Assembly (NCBI GenBank): GCA_030068075.1
Contig: CM057836.1
Coordinates: forward strand, 67,803,788-67,867,787
Direction: 5' to 3'
Length of the DNA stretch: 64,000 nt
Source: Paguma larvata
Lineage: Eukaryota; Chordata; Mammalia; Carnivora; Viverridae
Under the pieces are notes generated by a model. That model did not search any database and was not told the origin of the DNA. It saw only the letters and a list, made by a program, of their open reading frames with translations. The position numbers and the translations under genes are program-made. Every line of letters begins with the position of its first letter. Position 1 is the first letter of the stretch. Of this stretch, positions 34,771 through 46,930 are shown in pieces.

Positions 34771-36754
34771 TATGTTAATATAAACATTGAATAAGAGACT
34801 TCCATGAATTGAATTTGAGGCCTTGGCTCAATATTTGGTAACTTGAGTAGCAATCATTCTTACTGCCCACAGTCTTCTAAAGTGAATAAAGTTAATTTTG
34901 GTGACCTTAGTCTTTTCTTTCTTCTTGCTGCTTCAGTTTTCTGCTTTTCATCTTCTCTCATCCAGTAGTATCTGGAAAGGTATTAGTCAAATAATTCACC
35001 ATAGGGAAAAAATTCCATCAGGGATAAGCAGGTTATTCTTCCAAAGTAATTTGCATGTTAGCACGGGATACTATTAATTCTAGTCATATCAGTCATATGT
35101 CTTTATATCAGAGAGATTATACCTATTTTTGGTTTGTCCTATATACCCTGTCATGCATCTGACTGCCTCTGTGGGAGACTTGAGTTCCGTTTAAGGTAGG
35201 TTAATTTTCATGATGCTAAGAACTTCACATACTCAGACATGAAGACTGATTGGAATTCCCATGCTCTGTAGTGGAAAAGGAATTGTCAAAAGACATCTAA
35301 TAATAATAAAAAAAAATTAGTGACATCCCCTGAGAGATTTTTCCTTCCTGGCTATGAACAGATTATGTCAAAAGAACTAAGAGAGCTCTGTGGATAGATT
35401 GACACACTAATATTCTCGACATAGTCAAGAGGCTGAAAGGCAAATCCTAAGGACTATTCTGAAGTTTAGAGACCTATGGACATTTTTTTAAGATTTATAT
35501 TTAGGTTCTAATTTCTTTTCTACCTTTTACCCAATGGAAAGAATCTTAAATCTTCTTTTCTGGGTCCCTAATTGGCACCTTTGCAAGTTTATATCTATCT
35601 ACATCTCCTGAGATTTGTAGAACTTGTTTGATTTGATTTTTTTAAAGGCCCTCAGAAGCCTCATTATAGCACGGATCCCTTTTCAGATAGCTTTGAAACC
35701 TATCCTGCTTTCTTTAACTCTCCTTCCTATGTATTAAAGAAATAACAATAAGAAATAAGTTATTTGCCTTTGACACCTTTCATAACATAACATTGACTTT
35801 CAAAAAAGTTATTTCTTGCAAAAATAAGGAGGGTTTGTTCTGGGTCTTACCTTTTAGCAAAGACCAGCCATATAAAAGAAACAACTTCAGGAGGAATGTG
35901 TCATACTCCCAGAAGGAAAGGGGAGTGTTTAATTTTTAGAAAAGGAGGCATGCTGTGGACAGATCATTTCTTGTATTCTTGAGAAGTGTGTCAAGTAGAT
36001 GAGGAAATAAGAATCAATGCAAGAAACTACAGAGAGACATATTTCAGTTTAGTATAAAGGCTGTCTAAAATGATTGTCCCACTTGTCCTAGATGACATAA
36101 ATGTCCTCAGAAAGTGAAAAGCTCTCTGTCACTGGAACATTTGAATTGTTGCAAACTAGCTTCAAGCACCAGCTAGGGCTGGTAAAAGATTTTTAAGATA
36201 CATTTAAACCTACAAATTTTATCTTTACCTTTCCTTCCCAATTTCTCTTCTCCAAGCAGGCTCATCTCCATTCAGTGTTTCATTTCCTCCCAAACCTTTG
36301 TTATTCATGGCATCATGCTGTAAACTGGCAATATATATTTATAGTAAGGAGCCAGTGACTCAATATGTTCCTTTTCTCCAGAATATTTGCAATTCAAAAG
36401 AATAAAGCAAGGAAAGGGTCTTACCTGCAAGAAATGAACTGCTATCAGTGAAAATTAGAAAGTAACATAAACATGGCAAGAAGAAAGTTTTAAACAAAAG
36501 AAATGCTAAAAAGTATTCCTTAACAGAAAACATAATTGTGATTGCTTACTTTGTACAAATATGAAGTGAAACCTTAGAAGACTTTTCTAATAATCTAATA
36601 TTTCTGTGAAATATTTAAAAGCATTACATTTGCATCAAACAAATCATTTCTAGTTTAACAATGTGAAAAATAGATAAAATGAGATTGTCAGAACAGTTGT
36701 CAGCAAGTTTGGATGCAGTGTGATAGGGTAAAAAGAGATATGAAGTAGAAGCTG
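34771..36754. other. Unique stretch
   Basis: About 2 kb with no recognised repeat family or coding frame, apart from copy B of the 33-nt repeat. Confidence 0.4.
35251..35283 (+). repeat. 33-nt exact direct repeat, copy B
   Basis: Same orientation as copy A, 1,131 bp downstream, with no mismatch in 33 nt and no homology beyond the ends. Confidence 0.95.
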
Positions 36755-36900
36755 ACACAATCTAGTTCCTGATTCTATTTTCACATTAATAATCTGTGTC
36801 ACCTTAAGCAGAACACCTTGTTCTATGGAATATCATGTTCCAACTTTTTGATGGAAGAGTTGAAATAAATAATCACTAAGATCCCTTCCAGCCCCAGATC
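36755..36900 (+). mobile_element. MIR-type SINE fossil
   Basis: The order ctagttcctgattctatttt, taatctgtgtcaccttaagc and taagatcccttccagcccca follows MIR/MIR3. Diverged. Confidence 0.6.
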
Positions 36901-37469
36901 ACATGTAAGAATACTCTGAGCTAGAGGTTAAGGAAGCTCCTCCTTTTCCAAACTGTTCACCAGTTGTGGTCACTAACAGAAATATCCTACATTGTGGGAA
37001 ATACACTCATTCATAATCAGTTTAAATCCTTTGAAATTCCTGTAAGCGAAACCTGTAAAGCATGATCGCAGAAAGGTGGACACAAATGATTTCCATTTAA
37101 ATCACAAATAAAAGTCCCTATATTTTTGCCATTAACTTGTTGATCTCTGTTTTGACAGCATGTCTTTTATTTACCTTCATTTAAATCCTTTAAAACAAGA
37201 TGACAACCCAGTGACCCTGATAATATGTCTTGCTTATGTAAGTTTTAATTCCTAACTCTTTAATGAATCGTGTGTTTCATGAAAGAAAACAAATTATGAA
37301 CAATAAGCAGAAGAAAAGAGTATTACTGAAACAATATGTAGAGGACAATGCAGTAAAAATTATTATAGATTCCTCCTCTTCTCCATGGGTTTATCATGCA
37401 ATGGTAAAGAAAAAGAAATTTAAATATTGCCATGATGAACAAACTCTTACTTAAGTTAAAATGGAACAT
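36901..37469. other. Non-repeat stretch
   Basis: No gene or repeat recognised. A 63-codon frame at 37263 has no family signature. Confidence 0.4.
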
Positions 37470-37560
37470 CTATAGACAAAACATGAGTGTGGCTATGTTC
37501 CAATAAAACTTTTTTCAAAGACAGTGGGTCATATTTGGCACTGGGAGCTATGGTATACTG
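37470..37560 (+). mobile_element. hAT-type DNA transposon fragment
   Basis: The stretch gtgtggctatgttccaataa, aactttttt and cagtgggtcatatttggcac matches the right half of the same family as the element at 115-347, in the same orientation. Confidence 0.7.
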
Positions 37561-38839
37561 TATTAGAATGTACTTTATTAGGTATATGTTATATTTGGGT
37601 ACAATTAGAGTAGGAAAGTATTCAAGTATCAGAACCAGATATATTAAAAAAAAAGATTGATTTTTCAAAGCCACATTCCATAACACTGTAATTAGCAAGT
37701 CCCTTGCTTGCGAATCACTCCTGTCTCCAGAATCTCAGTGATGTCTAAAACAGATTTATCAAGTCATGGAACCTAAAGAAAAATGTCTGTGGAAAAGAAA
37801 AGAAACATGTATTATCAACATAGTTTAAAAGTATGTAGAAATTAATATCTAGAATTTCAATTTACATCATGGAAGTGGAGAGCAACATTCAGGAAAGGAG
37901 TCAACACTGGATTCAAGAATGGTGTCTCTTGTAATGAAAGGTCACCTTAGCCTCCATTACTCCAATGTGCAGTATGCAATTTTGAAGAATAAACATACAT
38001 GTTTGGTGCCCCAGAGAGCAAGGCTACGTTGTAATAATTTATATTTCAAAGCATAGGAAACTTTTGGGAAATATAAGTCTCTGAAGATGTAGTCATGGTG
38101 TTCTAAACAAATGGTAGATTGATTCCAAATGGAGGAGATAGACCAGTATAGGGGGAGGAGAGAGATGAGGCTAAAATGAATATGAAGGAGAATACAAAAA
38201 GAGACACCAAAGTTCTATTCCAAGATAATTTATATATTATAGATATTATGTTAAGTTGTCTTTTTATTTTTAAGCAAATCAATGTTCTGTTGACATATTT
38301 CTGGTGGCAAATAATAAGATATTTTTGGTTTTTCATTTTGCCAGCTTCTCAGGATCTCAGTATTTTCTCTCCTTCTAAAAAAATATTTTCTCAAAGTTCT
38401 GACTCACAAAGGCCATAGGAGGAAGGTGATTCATTTTCAAATAACATTTAAATTTTCTAATATAAACATCCTCATATTGATAAGACTGAAATAACTGATC
38501 GTGTATCCTATTCAATATGGTCTTGAAGGCTACCTTTGGGCTTGGAATTTCTATTATTTAGTGTTTTTTGTAACTCTTTTCTCTCCTTATGACCTTTACT
38601 AATAGAATATTGGATCACTGATAATGGCTGCATGCCAGAATAATTAATGTGTCACTCCAGTTTCTCAAAAAGCCTTAGTTATTCCACTCTATCATTTAAA
38701 GTTGCACTTAGTCAAGTGCCATCAACATTAACTCAAGGGAAAAGATATATCGTCAATTGGTTACAGCTGCATAAAAACAAGTCCTAGATAAGCAGGCTGA
38801 AATTCTACTCCATTCTAAGGACCTGAGTGGAGAAACATT
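37561..38839. other. Unique AT-rich stretch
   Basis: No gene or repeat recognised. Opposed 77- and 80-codon frames near 38103-38418 overlap each other and have no family features. Confidence 0.4.
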
Positions 38840-38950
38840 TGAGCAGATTACTTAATCCTTCTATATTTGGGTTTTTTTCCTATAAAATAAAGAAGATATC
38901 AATTACTGCTGCCTAAATTACAGCTTCAAACTAATAGGTGTGGCCTTTAA
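38840..38950 (+). mobile_element. Probable MIR SINE fossil
   Basis: The run agcagattacttaatccttc, tttttcctataaaataaaga and tcaattactgctgcctaaat fits the MIR core in order, at high divergence. Confidence 0.45.
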
Positions 38951-39694
38951 TCCCTTTGAGAAGTACAAGATGACCACATAAATTTTATAATGCTCTTTGG
39001 TAATTTTGGCCAGGAAAATAAAAATTATAATAAGAATTTAAAATGAAAATACAATAATATATAAGAAAAAAAGTGTACATTTCCTATTTATCTTTGCTTT
39101 TTCCAAGAAAGGAGAGCTTGAGACAAGGGCTTGAGTTTATCTGGAAAGAGGAGGGGAAAAGCAACACAAAAGGGAATTTTGAGATTGGTTGCACTGAACG
39201 GCAACCTACTGTATCCTTCTGGCAATTGTGTAGAATGTGCTTCAGAGTGATTTATTTGTGGGCTGGAAGAAGAGACCACTTATCCATTGGCTGCTTCCCC
39301 CACCAGTCTAGGCTTATACAAGGGGTGATTAACATCCTAGCACATTTAGGTTGTGCAGGCATTGAGTGATGAGGATTACTTCAGGTTTCCACATTGAGTG
39401 TCAGAGAAGTTCCAGGAGGTCAGAGTCTGCTTCTGAAGTGAACTGTGGGATAGTAATATGTACCTAAAGACAACTGTCACAGAAATAGCTGATAAAAGAG
39501 GTGCTAAGACATCATGAGTTAACACACAACGGGAACTCAATATACTGTTCAAAAGTAATATTAAATAAGCCTTCCTGACTCTGTTAACAAAATGGGCATG
39601 TTCCTTCCTCAGTGGAATTTTATCTTGTTCTTCCCCACTTTGCTTGGAATCTTTTGACACCTGTGAACACTGTATATAGTCTCCTTCACATTTT
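38951..39694. other. Non-repeat stretch
   Basis: Frames of 98 codons (39073-39369, plus) and 110 codons (39376-39708, minus) occur. Neither contains a recognisable domain, and the second runs into an L2 fossil. I treat both as chance. Confidence 0.4.
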
Positions 39695-39780
39695 TCATTA
39701 TTATTCATTCACAAATATTTATTGAGCACAGACCATGGGCAAATACTTTCCTAGGTATACATGGTTACATCCAGCGTCTC
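39695..39780 (-). mobile_element. L2 LINE 3'-end fossil
   Basis: The text ttattattcattcacaaata, tttattgagcacagaccatg is the complement of the L2 3' terminus. Confidence 0.6.
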
Positions 39781-39894
39781 TCTGATTATTACTGAGGTGG
39801 AGCTTCTTTTCATAAATGTATTGTCTATTTTATAGTATTTTTCTCAAAAAGTAAATAGATATATAAATATAAGATGGTAGGTATCTCTCAGTCG

Positions 39895-40570
39895 TAATCC
39901 CCCCCCAAATTGATATAGATACTATCAGGGAGGTGGAACATAACTCCTTAAATGTGGGCTGCATATAGTAACATCCTTTCAGAAAGCATATATTGAAAGG
40001 TCTGGGAAAAGAGTACCTTAATGGAGGAGGGACCTGATAAACGTACCTCAGTTAGGTGATCAAGTTTAACAACTGTAATAACACATCTTCAGAGCACATG
40101 CTGTTGATACGAAGTGTTGTAAACTATACCTGTTCCCTGTGGTCTTATTTCTGAGTAACATAACTCCAGGCTCATCATAAGAGAAACATCAGGTGAAACT
40201 CAACTGGAGAACATTCTACAAAATTTCTGACAAATACTCTAGAAATTGCTAATGTCATCGAAAACAAGGAATGCCCCAGAAACTCTCACCATAAGGGAGT
40301 CTTAAGGAGACATGATTGCTAAACATAATGAGGTATACTGAATAGGATCTTAGAGTTGAAAGATGTAAAACTAAGAAAATATGAAAAAAAAATGGATCAT
40401 ATTTAGTACTAATGCATTCTCATTGGTCCATTAATAGTGATAATGTACTATAATAATATGAGATCGTAATAAGATACGAAACTGACCCAGTCTACTTGTG
40501 AAATTCTGCTCTGATCTTCACAATTTTTCTTTAAGTCTGAAACTATTTTAAAATACAAAAAAAGTATTAA
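39895..40570 (+). mobile_element. Old L1M-type LINE 3' end
   Basis: It contains ggagggacctgataaacgta, ggtgatcaagtttaacaact, atcaggtgaaactcaactgg, cattctacaaaatttctgac, aaggagacatgattgctaaa and a terminal gtctgaaactattttaaaat. These are in the order of the ancient L1M 3' UTR. It is related to, but separate from, the copy at 6720-7440. Confidence 0.7.
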
Positions 40571-41608
40571 GTAATATTTTTATATTTTGACACATATTAT
40601 TTTAAAATTATTTATCAGAAATTGCTATTAATTCTCCTTGTCACCTAGTTCTATTGTTTCGTTTCTTCAAGATAGTATTTATGTCATGGAGAAGTAAATC
40701 CAGGGCAATATATAGTTTACAATAACACCTATTTTATAGATTTCATGTTAAAATAATAATGCATATGTATATTTACTTATATATTTTGTCTTTTAGGAAG
40801 TAGGGTTTTTTTGTTTGTTTTTTTGGTTTTTGTTTTGTTTTAGTTGCACTTTTTTTACTGGTGTGGTTGTGTACTGGGTTCAACTTCTAAAAAGTTTGTC
40901 ACTATAGATGCAGGTCAGGATTCAGACTTCAGTGAGTCTGTTTCACTTCATGGCTGAATGTATTCAGAAGACCAGTTTCTAAAAAATAATAAATAAGTAG
41001 GTAGGTACGTAGGTAGATGTAGTTTTAAATACTATTCTACTTTTGAACTTATTGAGAAAACCATCAAATATATTTAATCCTTTCAAAGTCTTAACATAAT
41101 ATTTTCTTCTACTTTAACAAGAATTTATTCAAAATATTAAATGAAGATTTTTAACCTTGGTATAAATGGTTAGAGGAAGAAACATGCCCTATCACAAACT
41201 TTAAGAAAAACAAATAGGAAACAAAGGCAATATTTGTGAATATTCGATATTTATAAAACCCCTTCACCAAACATAAGATCATTATTATGGTAAGACGATG
41301 GAATATGTGAGACTTTAAAATTGAAATAAAATACTGACTTTTTGACCATCAAAAGTTGACATTAAAATAAGTATGGCAAATGTATCCTTATAGTCTTAAA
41401 AATATAATAATGCTAAAACCTCTCCATGTGACATAATTGTTCATTGTAGTCCACCAAAAATGAATTAACTGAATATTAAAAAGAATTAAATTTTGAGTAA
41501 TGGGAATAATTTTCTGGCTAGGGAAGTGAAAGTATGAAGTTTGTTATTAAGGGAAGTTGAACAGTGTTACTATCGGAGATACTCCTCATCTATATGCCCT
41601 GCTTCTTA
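40571..41608. other. AT-rich non-repeat stretch
   Basis: No gene or named repeat. A TTTTG-rich run near 40806-40845 and a short (GTAG)n-like run near 40998-41018 are visible. Confidence 0.4.
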
Positions 41609-41960
41609 TTCTGTATTGTGGAGAACTGTGCCCCATAGGTTTGCATTTCTACGCTTCTTTGAAAACTGATTTCTGGATAGAGTCAGCCAATGGGAGACTC
41701 GCAAGAGATTGAAAGGCAAGAAGGAGTATCTCAGAGAATTTCTTCCTGACTGCCATTCATCTCTTCATGATTCTAATTCCCTCCAGACGATTCCAGTAGT
41801 AGGATGTGACTCTTACTGTTTCCCTCCAACCCTAGGAATAACACTGGCTTTCTGCCAGTACTAATTCCTACATTACCTCACCTTCTCATGTTTGGCTTTC
41901 AGTTTTCCCAATATCTTTGTAAACAAATTCCCTTTATTAAATCTTCTCTATTATTATGTC
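41609..41960 (+). mobile_element. Possible old LTR-type interspersed repeat
   Basis: The block has agtcagccaatgggagactc, then a pyrimidine-rich middle, then ttccctttattaaatcttct, the general shape of an old mammalian LTR with a polyadenylation region. I cannot name the family. Confidence 0.3.
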
Positions 41961-42396
41961 TGTCGCGCATGGCTCCCCTTCTTCCTAGATGTTGGCTCTC
42001 AGAGTACTCCCTGCCTTTCAGTAACATACTTAAATTTATTCCACATTCTTCCTGTCATGATGGCTCATTTAGTCAGTGAACTTGGGGTGAGTTTCAGTGT
42101 AAATTTGCAGGAAAAATATACTCTTAGGGATTATAGCAGAATGTGTGTGGGGGGAGATGAGGTGGGGTGTATATTTAAAAAAAAATGCTCAAGTGAATCT
42201 AGTGTCACTAAGGGTATTAGCACAGACCCTTATTCCTGTATGTGACATTCTTTTAATTAGATAATATTTTAGGTCTCTTTAAGATATTATTGCATTCTGC
42301 AGTTATAATGTCACCTGCCTGTATGAGCATCCTCTAATTTTGACAAGCAATCATATCCCTAATTTTTCCTTAGGAACAAAAAAAAATGAGCAAGAA
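41961..42396. other. Non-repeat stretch
   Basis: No recognised repeat. A 117-codon frame (41892-42245) crosses it without domain features. Confidence 0.4.
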
Positions 42397-42512
42397 ACAT
42401 ATATATATATGTACACAAGATATACATATATATATGTTGTTCTGTATTATGGAGAACTATGCCCCATAGGTCCCCATATGTCTGTATATCTATATCTATA
42501 TCTATATCTATA
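42397..42512. repeat. TA-rich microsatellite interrupted by a 32-nt duplicated block
   Basis: (TA)n blocks at 42397-42435 and a (TATATC)n block at 42485-42512 flank 42440-42471. That block matches 41609-41640 in 30 of 32 positions (two G-to-A differences). Confidence 0.85.
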
Positions 42513-42969
42513 CACAAGAATGCAGTGCATCTCTGGGATAGGAAGATTCAAATTATCTAATACAATTTTCATGTGCTTACAACTGCAGTGAAAAACTCCA
42601 CCTGCTCACTTGAATGTAGAATCAACATAGACATACAGACTTAAGCTGAAGGAAAGATTAGTAGTACCCAAATCCTGAGAGTAGAGTGTGGTGCTCAGAA
42701 CAACCGTAGGATATGGCCTAGAAGTAGCCCAGTAGGTAGAATCGGACTGGAACTAGCACTTCATTTACAGTTCAAAGGAGATAGCTGCTCTGGGGAGAGT
42801 AAAGCAAGGTTTCCATAGCCCCAAACATCTAGGGGAAATAAGGGTAGAAATTACCTGAATGTTTGTTCTAGGAATCAGACAGGCACACTAATGAACCAAG
42901 TCTTGCAGAAAATGATGATTAAGATGGAAATTATTTTTTTTTGTTCTCATTGAGTAGAATTTAGATAAG
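42513..42969. other. Non-repeat stretch
   Basis: No gene or repeat recognised. Confidence 0.4.
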
Positions 42970-43180
42970 GGCAAAGATAAGGCTCTGAAGTCTTACTGTC
43001 TGTATTTGATTCCAAGTTTCCTAGTCATGTGACCTTGGACCACTCAACTTCTGACCCTTGGTTTGCACATGTATAAAATGGAATAAGAATAATAGTTTTA
43101 ACTTAATATTTTGAAAGAATTGAATAAAATAGTCTAGTCTATATAAATTAGCAGTAGTGGGTGCTCAATAAGAGTTCATT
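42970..43180 (+). mobile_element. MIR SINE fossil
   Basis: Well-ordered MIR core: tgattccaagtttcctagtc, atgtgaccttggaccactca, gcacatgtataaaatggaat and a terminal gtgggtgctcaataagagtt. Confidence 0.75.
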
Positions 43181-43744
43181 GGGGGCATTATTTTTAGGAT
43201 GAAGATACGTTTTCAGGATCTCCCTGAATATAACAAAAGAAAAAATTGGGGTTACTAAAAGGAATGTGTTGCCATTGTTTACTTGTACAACAAGTAATTT
43301 GCTACCTTGGTAGGATGGAAACCTTGTGTAAGAAATTCTCTCACTCTGAAAACAATACCAGAGCCACTGCTCTGGCAAGCAGCGTCACTCTGCCAAGTGA
43401 TGAGATGGCTAAACTTTTAGAGGAACACAGTCTTATTTTTTATCATGGACATTTATTTACCTCTCTAGCTTCTATTTCCCCTTCTGCATGCAATTGCTCC
43501 AAATTCAGGAACAAGTGGGAAATCCACTTCCTCCACATTTTCTGATCACAGAGTGAGTCTGGGTGGGGTTCTGCTTTCAGTTTTAAGAGCTTGCGAGAAG
43601 CAAAGCTGTGCCAATCCATGCATCATATTCCTCTGAAGGCAGTTGTCAAGATAGGGTACCTTTACTTGGTCATCTCTGATGGATGGACCTTTAGAATGTT
43701 TCCAAATTTTCATGATGGATCCTAGCATTCCTTCTCCCATAAAC
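43181..43744. other. Non-repeat stretch
   Basis: Opposed frames of 99 codons (43246-43545, plus) and 76 codons (43148-43378, minus) overlap. Neither has a recognisable domain. Confidence 0.4.
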
Positions 43745-43870
43745 TAGTTTTGAAAAATTGGGCAAGCCACGTCTTCAGTCTTAGCCTCCATTTTCTCACC
43801 TAGTAAGTGAGAAATTTGGGTTCAATGATCTCCAAGTTTGTTTTCTGTTCTAAAACCCTATGCTCCACAT
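43745..43870 (+). mobile_element. MIR-type SINE fossil
   Basis: The order tgggcaagccacgtcttcag, ctccattttctcacctagta and caatgatctccaagtttgtt follows MIR/MIR3. Confidence 0.6.
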
Positions 43871-45225
43871 TCTCTGAATACTGACATATCTCAGTAAATA
43901 GCCAGCCCCTGTCAGTGCATATCTATTGGGCTTTCTCATCTTCTTGGCCTCTATGAGTAACCTGAAATCAGAGTGCTCAGAGAGGTGCTATGCAACCCAC
44001 TGCCTGACTTCCCCAGACTCCAATATGCTCATATTGTGGTCCGTTACTTCTAGCCTTGTGTCTTCCCATTGTTCTGATATGCCACCATAGCAACATCTGT
44101 GCTGCCTGCTGCAGACTTCACCTTAGGGAAATCTTCACCACTACAGGAAGGCAGGCTTTACCTTGCAGAGCTCTTTGGCTGTTTGGGAAACAAACGTGTT
44201 CTTCCAGATGGGTTAGCAGAGCATTTCAGAATTGATTCCATGTTGGCTATTTCCCAGGAAACTCAGCAAAGCAGCTGTGAGAGAACAAGTTCAGAAGAAT
44301 CTGACCCCATAGCCTACCTATACTATAGGCGTGTTCTGAGGCATATGTTCTTTCTCTTCCATAAACCATACATTTCACCAAAGGTCTCCTGATCTGATGT
44401 CAAAACATGTTTGAGAAAGAAAACTCTAAAGAAATAAAATCTACTTTGTCGGTTAATTAAATTACTATAATTTAAAAAAATAGTATATTTACTACTATTG
44501 GCAAAAACTTGATACAATGATTTTTTTTTAATGAAGGAGTTTAGTTTTTCAGGCCATAGGAATTGTGGAAGTTCACTTTGATAACATGGATAATGTGGAC
44601 TGGAATAGAAATTTATCATAAATAAATATGCCAGAGTTTCTAATCAATTACTATTAGTTACTAAAATTAAACAGGTGTTAAAAATGATGAGTTTTGAATT
44701 ACAATTGTTAACAATAACTGTTAGGAAGTAAAGGCCACATCTTTCTGAATATCAGGGATCTGGTTCCCCTTCTGCCATATATACCTACGATTAAATTCAA
44801 TTTGGGGCTTAGACACAATGAGACATGATGTTTCCCTGCTCCTGCGACATGACACTGTTACGAAATTGCTCTTCTTCCCTTTTGTACTGTATAGAATGGA
44901 CGGTGACAGTGTGAGGAAGGAGGTGAGGTTAGCACGCACTTAAGTTTACCTCATGCTGATAATGGCAGTACAGAAATGGCCTCTTAACCTTCAGTTCTAC
45001 TGCTGATAAACAATGAAGTGGAAAGGTCTTGCAGTATCAAGTGATCCTAAAGTCTTAGAACTGACAATTTTTCTGGATGGATCAGACCAAGATTAAAAAT
45101 AGAGTGTTTTGATTAAATATGCAAAGAAGTTCACATTCATGTTAGGTGATAATTACTAATACTAAGGATCAGTGAGAATTTTATCAAATTATACATAAAA
45201 GGTTTTCTTTACAAATGCGTTTTTT
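43871..45225. other. Unique stretch
   Basis: About 1.35 kb without a recognised repeat. Frames of 97-98 codons (44099-44392 plus, 44323-44619 minus) have no family resemblance. Confidence 0.4.
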
Positions 45226-45246
45226 AAATGTATTTTGTCTTTTTTT

Positions 45247-45448
45247 TTTTTTTTAAATAATGTTTGTTTATTTTTTGAGAGGGATGGGTAGGGGCAGTGA
45301 GAGAGGGAGACACAGGATCCAAAGCAGGCTCCAGGCTCTGAACTGTCAGCCCAGAGCCCAAAGGCATGGCTCAAACTCACAAGCCATGAGATCATGACCT
45401 GAGCCAAAGTCAGACACATAACCTACTGAGCCACACAGACACTTCAAA
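45247..45448 (-). mobile_element. Feliform CAN SINE inserted in the tail of another SINE
   Basis: In minus orientation: poly-T, gag-rich tract, gagatcatgacctgagcc and a diverged head complement. It is bracketed by gtcttttttt at 45237-45246 and 45449-45458, which is the T-rich tail of the SINE to its right. Confidence 0.88.
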
Positions 45449-45655
45449 GTCTTTTTTTAAAATGTTTATTTATTTTGAGAGAGCGAGAGAGCATGAGAGG
45501 GGGAGAGCCAGAGAGACAGGGAGAGAGAATTCCAAGCAGGCTCCAAACTGTCAGACAGAAACTGACCTTGGGCTCTATCTCACAAACCTGATATCATGAC
45601 TTGAGCCAAAATCAAGAGTTGGATGCTTAACCAACTGAGCCATCCAGGCTCCCCC
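45449..45655 (-). mobile_element. Feliform CAN SINE (outer element of the nested pair)
   Basis: In minus orientation with tattttgagagagcgagaga, tgatatcatgacttgagcca and head complement ctgagccatccaggctccc. The whole pair is bracketed by aaatgtattt at 45226-45235 and 45656-45665, the TSD of this first insertion. Confidence 0.9.
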
Positions 45656-45665
45656 AAATGTATTT

Positions 45666-46129
45666 GAAATCTTGACACGATGTTAGAAATTTAGTAAGAG
45701 TAAAACTTTTAAAAATAAATTAAAAATGAAAATTAATTAATGGTATCTATTTGATTTTAGGTAAATATACTTTATTGGTACCTGGAAGCTTAAACCTCTT
45801 AACCAAGGTATTTAATTAATAATATATGAGGTGTAATTGTATTTTTTCCCTTTCTTCTTTCCTTTCTTCCTTCATTGCCTCGCTTCTTTTCTCCTTTCTG
45901 CGTTAGTCTGTCATCTTCAAACTGAATCCATAATCTTAAACATTTAAAGTTATAATCACATCAGCATGCATGCAAAAGCAATTATCCATATAGTCAAATT
46001 AACTGTCTGATGATTGTAATGTGCTTGGTAGCCTTGTTGAAGAGATGACTCTCTCATTAACTAGAGACAAATGTGAAACATATTAATAAAGTGATTCTTT
46101 GAACAATAATAATAATTAAGATAATATCA
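45666..46129. other. AT-rich stretch with a pyrimidine run
   Basis: A C/T-rich run lies at about 45845-45900. No gene or named repeat. Confidence 0.4.
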
Positions 46130-46240
46130 ACAAATGTGCTATCATATACTACATAAGTGGTTTCAAAAATATTATCTCAGTTGCATAAACCTTGGATATG
46201 AGTATAATTTGACCCAAATTTCAGATGAGGAATGTTTGGG
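46130..46240 (-). mobile_element. MIR SINE fossil
   Basis: Complementary MIR text: tatcatatactacataagtg, attatctcagttgcataaac and atttcagatgaggaatg. Partial. Confidence 0.5.
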
Positions 46241-46689
46241 GAGCTGTTATTGTCTATCCCCTGTTTGCATGTTGAGATACCCCTATTGGAGTAATTCCTC
46301 CAGTATGTCTTCACATTTTCACAACCTCACCCCTACAGAAGTAATTTCATTTGTTATATTTTGAAGATAGAATTAGACATGCATGTATCAGCACTTTTCT
46401 CCAACCCCTGTGAGATCTGGCTGCTTACAGATAGGGTATAAAAGCTCATTAGCTCTTTTGGCCAGAGTCAATTCTCATTGAGGGCTCTGTCCCCAAGGTG
46501 TAGGCTTACAACTTTCCAGTTTTACCTGTGACCAAGCCAACTATTCCAACAGTTGCAGGTGATGGGAGAGGACAGGGAAAACAGTCATTATTTGCCTACG
46601 CCCGAAATTTGTCTGGCAAACAACTTTATTAGTAATGTAAGGTCTTTTTGATGTCTGTCTGCACAACATCTATTTCTATCTTGTATTCA
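46241..46689. other. Non-repeat stretch
   Basis: No gene or repeat recognised. A 76-codon frame at 46134-46364 overlaps the MIR fossil. Confidence 0.4.
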
Positions 46690-46800
46690 GATGGGAATTC
46701 AGAGAAGACACTTGCTTTCCAAGTCACATAACAATAAGTGACAGAACAACTGTAGCAGCAGAGGCTATACATGTTTTATAGAGATTCTACATAGAGAATG
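46690..46800 (-). mobile_element. Probable MIR SINE fossil
   Basis: The text gctttccaagtcacataaca, ataagtgacagaacaactgt resembles the complementary MIR tail. Confidence 0.4.
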
Positions 46801-46930
46801 ATTGACCTGGGTCAACCTACAGTGATTATCAAATGGTGTTCATCAAAGTCCCAAGATCTAAAGGCAGCATTTTAATGTGTCCCGAAAGTAAGGAAAGGGC
46901 TTGAGGGAGGGGAGCAGGTCAAGATATGAT

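Noticed and set aside
39376..39708. A 110-codon minus frame as a novel small gene.
   Set aside because: It has no domain, no splice or promoter context I can defend, and it overlaps an L2 fossil. It would need transcript evidence.
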